This document shows, in pieces, positions 63,201-64,000 of a DNA stretch of 64,000 nt. The stretch spans positions 2,409,501 through 2,473,500 of the forward strand of contig NC_010337.2 of the NCBI RefSeq assembly GCF_000019165.1, given 5' to 3'. A program made the translations under genes and the position numbers. Source of the DNA: Heliomicrobium modesticaldum Ice1. Lineage in GTDB: Bacteria > Bacillota > Desulfitobacteriia > Heliobacteriales > Heliobacteriaceae. The number at the start of each line of letters is the position of its first letter. The stretch's first letter is position 1. The notes below the pieces were generated by a model. That model had not been told where the DNA came from. It saw only the letters and a program-made list of their open reading frames with translations, and searched no databases.

Positions 63201-63209
63201 TGGTATAAT
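63201..63209 (+). promoter_or_regulatory. Extended -10 promoter of the phasin-like gene
   Basis: TGGTATAAT at 63201-63209 is an extended -10 box (TGnTATAAT) with a weak -35 in TTAAAT. It gives a leader of about 95 nt. Confidence 0.55.
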
Positions 63210-63311
63210 GAATAGTAGAGGCAGCGATATTGGCCCTGTCATTGCGGTTCATGTGGGGCCGGGCACCGTCCTTGGCTCCATTGGAAAAATACGATAAAAG
63301 GAGTGTTGCCT

Positions 63312-63692
63312 ATGTTGGACATCGTACGCAAAGCACTGCTGGCCGGCCTCGGCGCCGTCACCTTGACCAAAGAACGAGCCGAGGTCATCGTCGAGGAATT
63401 GGTAAAAAAAGGCGAGATGAGCAAAGAAGAAGCCGCCAAGATCATTGAAGAATTGCTGGAAAAGAGCAAAGAGCAGCGCGAGGTCGTCTCCGAAACGATC
63501 AAGAGTGAATTCAGCCGCCTCCGCAACGACTTCGGTTTAGTCACCCGGAAGGAATATGAAGCCCTCGAGGCGCGCATTGCTGCGATCGAGGAAAAGCTGG
63601 GCATCCGACCGAAGGAGGAAGTTGTCATCGACGCGGAGCCGGCCCCTGCTGAGGCTTCGGCCGCCGAAACGACAGGGGAAAAGACAGAGTAA
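63312..63692 (+). CDS. Phasin/PhaF-like coiled-coil protein
   Basis: A 126-residue helical protein: MLDIVRKALLAGLGAVTLTKERAEVIVEELVKKGEMSKEEAAKIIEEL, then a coiled coil (ALEARIAAIEEKLGI) and an acidic Ala/Pro-rich tail. This matches the family named as polyhydroxyalkanoate granule regulators or phasin-like proteins, common in Firmicutes without PHA genes, so the actual role is unclear. ATG 63312 is 8 nt after AAAGGAG. Confidence 0.75.
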   Translation: MLDIVRKALLAGLGAVTLTKERAEVIVEELVKKGEMSKEEAAKIIEELLEKSKEQREVVSETIKSEFSRLRNDFGLVTRKEYEALEARIAAIEEKLGIRPKEEVVIDAEPAPAEASAAETTGEKTE

Positions 63693-63744
63693 TTCTTAAG
63701 GAGTAGCTTTTTAGTCCTCAAAAAAAGGAGAGATAAGGAGCGCC

Positions 63745-63978
63745 ATGCCGACCTACGATTTCGAATGCACCCACTGCGGTCACCAGTTTTCCGAGTTGGT
63801 ATCCTACGATAAACGAAGCGAAGTCCCTTGCCCTAAATGTGGACAAAAAGGTGCCAAAGCGCTGATGACTGGCTTTTTTGTCGGGAAGTCCAGTTCACCG
63901 TCCCCCTGCGGACCCGGCGGATGTCCCGTGCCGACACCGGGCGCTTGCTCTAGCGGCGGTTGCGGCTGTCCTCTTTGA
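63745..63978 (+). CDS. FmdB-family zinc ribbon protein
   Basis: A 77-residue protein with the FmdB zinc ribbon [19 protein letters not shown] and [12 protein letters not shown] (CxxC-CxxC), followed by a Ser/Pro/Gly/Cys-rich tail with five more cysteines ([19 protein letters not shown]). The family includes a putative regulator of formamidase, but most members have unknown roles. ATG 63745 follows AAAAGGAGAGATAAGGAG. The cysteine-rich tail could bind additional metal. Confidence 0.88.
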   Translation: MPTYDFECTHCGHQFSELVSYDKRSEVPCPKCGQKGAKALMTGFFVGKSSSPSPCGPGGCPVPTPGACSSGGCGCPL

Positions 63979-64000
63979 ACGCCTTTCCAGCCCATCAATA

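Noticed and set aside
1-64000. CRISPR arrays, prophage or rRNA genes
   Set aside because: No regularly spaced repeats, phage structural genes or rRNA sequence were seen; the single holin-like membrane protein at 9394 is not in a phage context.

Overview
This window looks like a chromosome segment of a spore-forming, GC-rich Firmicute of the class Clostridia. The gene content and order (comEC, holA, rpsT, spoIIP, lepA, hemW, hrcA, an archaeal-type chaperonin, grpE, dnaK, dnaJ; then yqeY, yqfC, yqfD, phoH, era, recO, glyQS, ccpN, ppsR, ppdK) would fit a Heliobacterium/Carboxydothermus-like lineage. That placement is inference; no 16S rRNA or photosynthesis gene is present. Sporulation genes (spoIIP, yqfC, yqfD, a CotS-like kinase, spoVG paralogues) indicate an endospore former.

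Layout. 1-1260: end of a ribose ABC operon (rbsC fragment, rbsB). 1394-3695: zinc-type ABC transporter with a Fur/Zur regulator. 3656-9230: comEC and a CotS-like gene on the minus strand, holA on plus, rpsT on minus. 9394-12739: a small membrane protein, spoIIP and murJ. 12821-26872: lepA and hemW, then the CIRCE-controlled heat-shock operon hrcA-chaperonin-grpE-dnaK-dnaJ, then prmA, rsmE, mtaB, hinT, rpsU and yqeY. 27048-35855: yqfC-yqfD-phoH-pgpH-ybeY-dgkA-cdd-era-deoC-recO. 35931-39200: an unfamiliar minus-strand gene and a DDE transposase interrupt the usual recO-glyQ junction. 39376-46851: glyQ-glyS-ccpN-ppsR-ppdK. 47217-55614: mixed accessory genes (CheR, gamma carbonic anhydrase, 3D-domain protein, solitary HicA, a large FtsA-like protein with repeats, dUTPase, tandem SpoVG, cupin). 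55886-63978: two tRNAs, a wHTH-ferredoxin, lipoproteins, ilvE, tiny spore-type proteins, a beta-lactamase-fold protein, an L,D-transpeptidase, a phasin-like protein and an FmdB zinc ribbon.

How it fits together. The heat-shock operon has one perfect CIRCE at its promoter, placing a group II/III-type chaperonin under the same HrcA switch as DnaK, GrpE and DnaJ. The glyS-ccpN-ppsR-ppdK block couples a CBS-domain gluconeogenic repressor and the PPDK kinase/phosphorylase to the PPDK gene itself.

The most unusual observation is that four genes with clear homology or a signal peptide running upstream lack any ATG/GTG/TTG at the needed position, but have a good Shine-Dalgarno sequence before CTG (phoH), ATC (ccpN), ATC (ppsR) or ATT (3D-domain protein). 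Either this organism uses IF3-sensitive start codons repeatedly, or several starts carry frameshifts or sequence errors. Other leads are a tandem spoVG array with a decayed third copy, an FtsA-like ATPase with about six NG/GD repeats, a possible small RNA next to tRNA-Thr, and a leader hairpin that would mask the cupin ribosome site.
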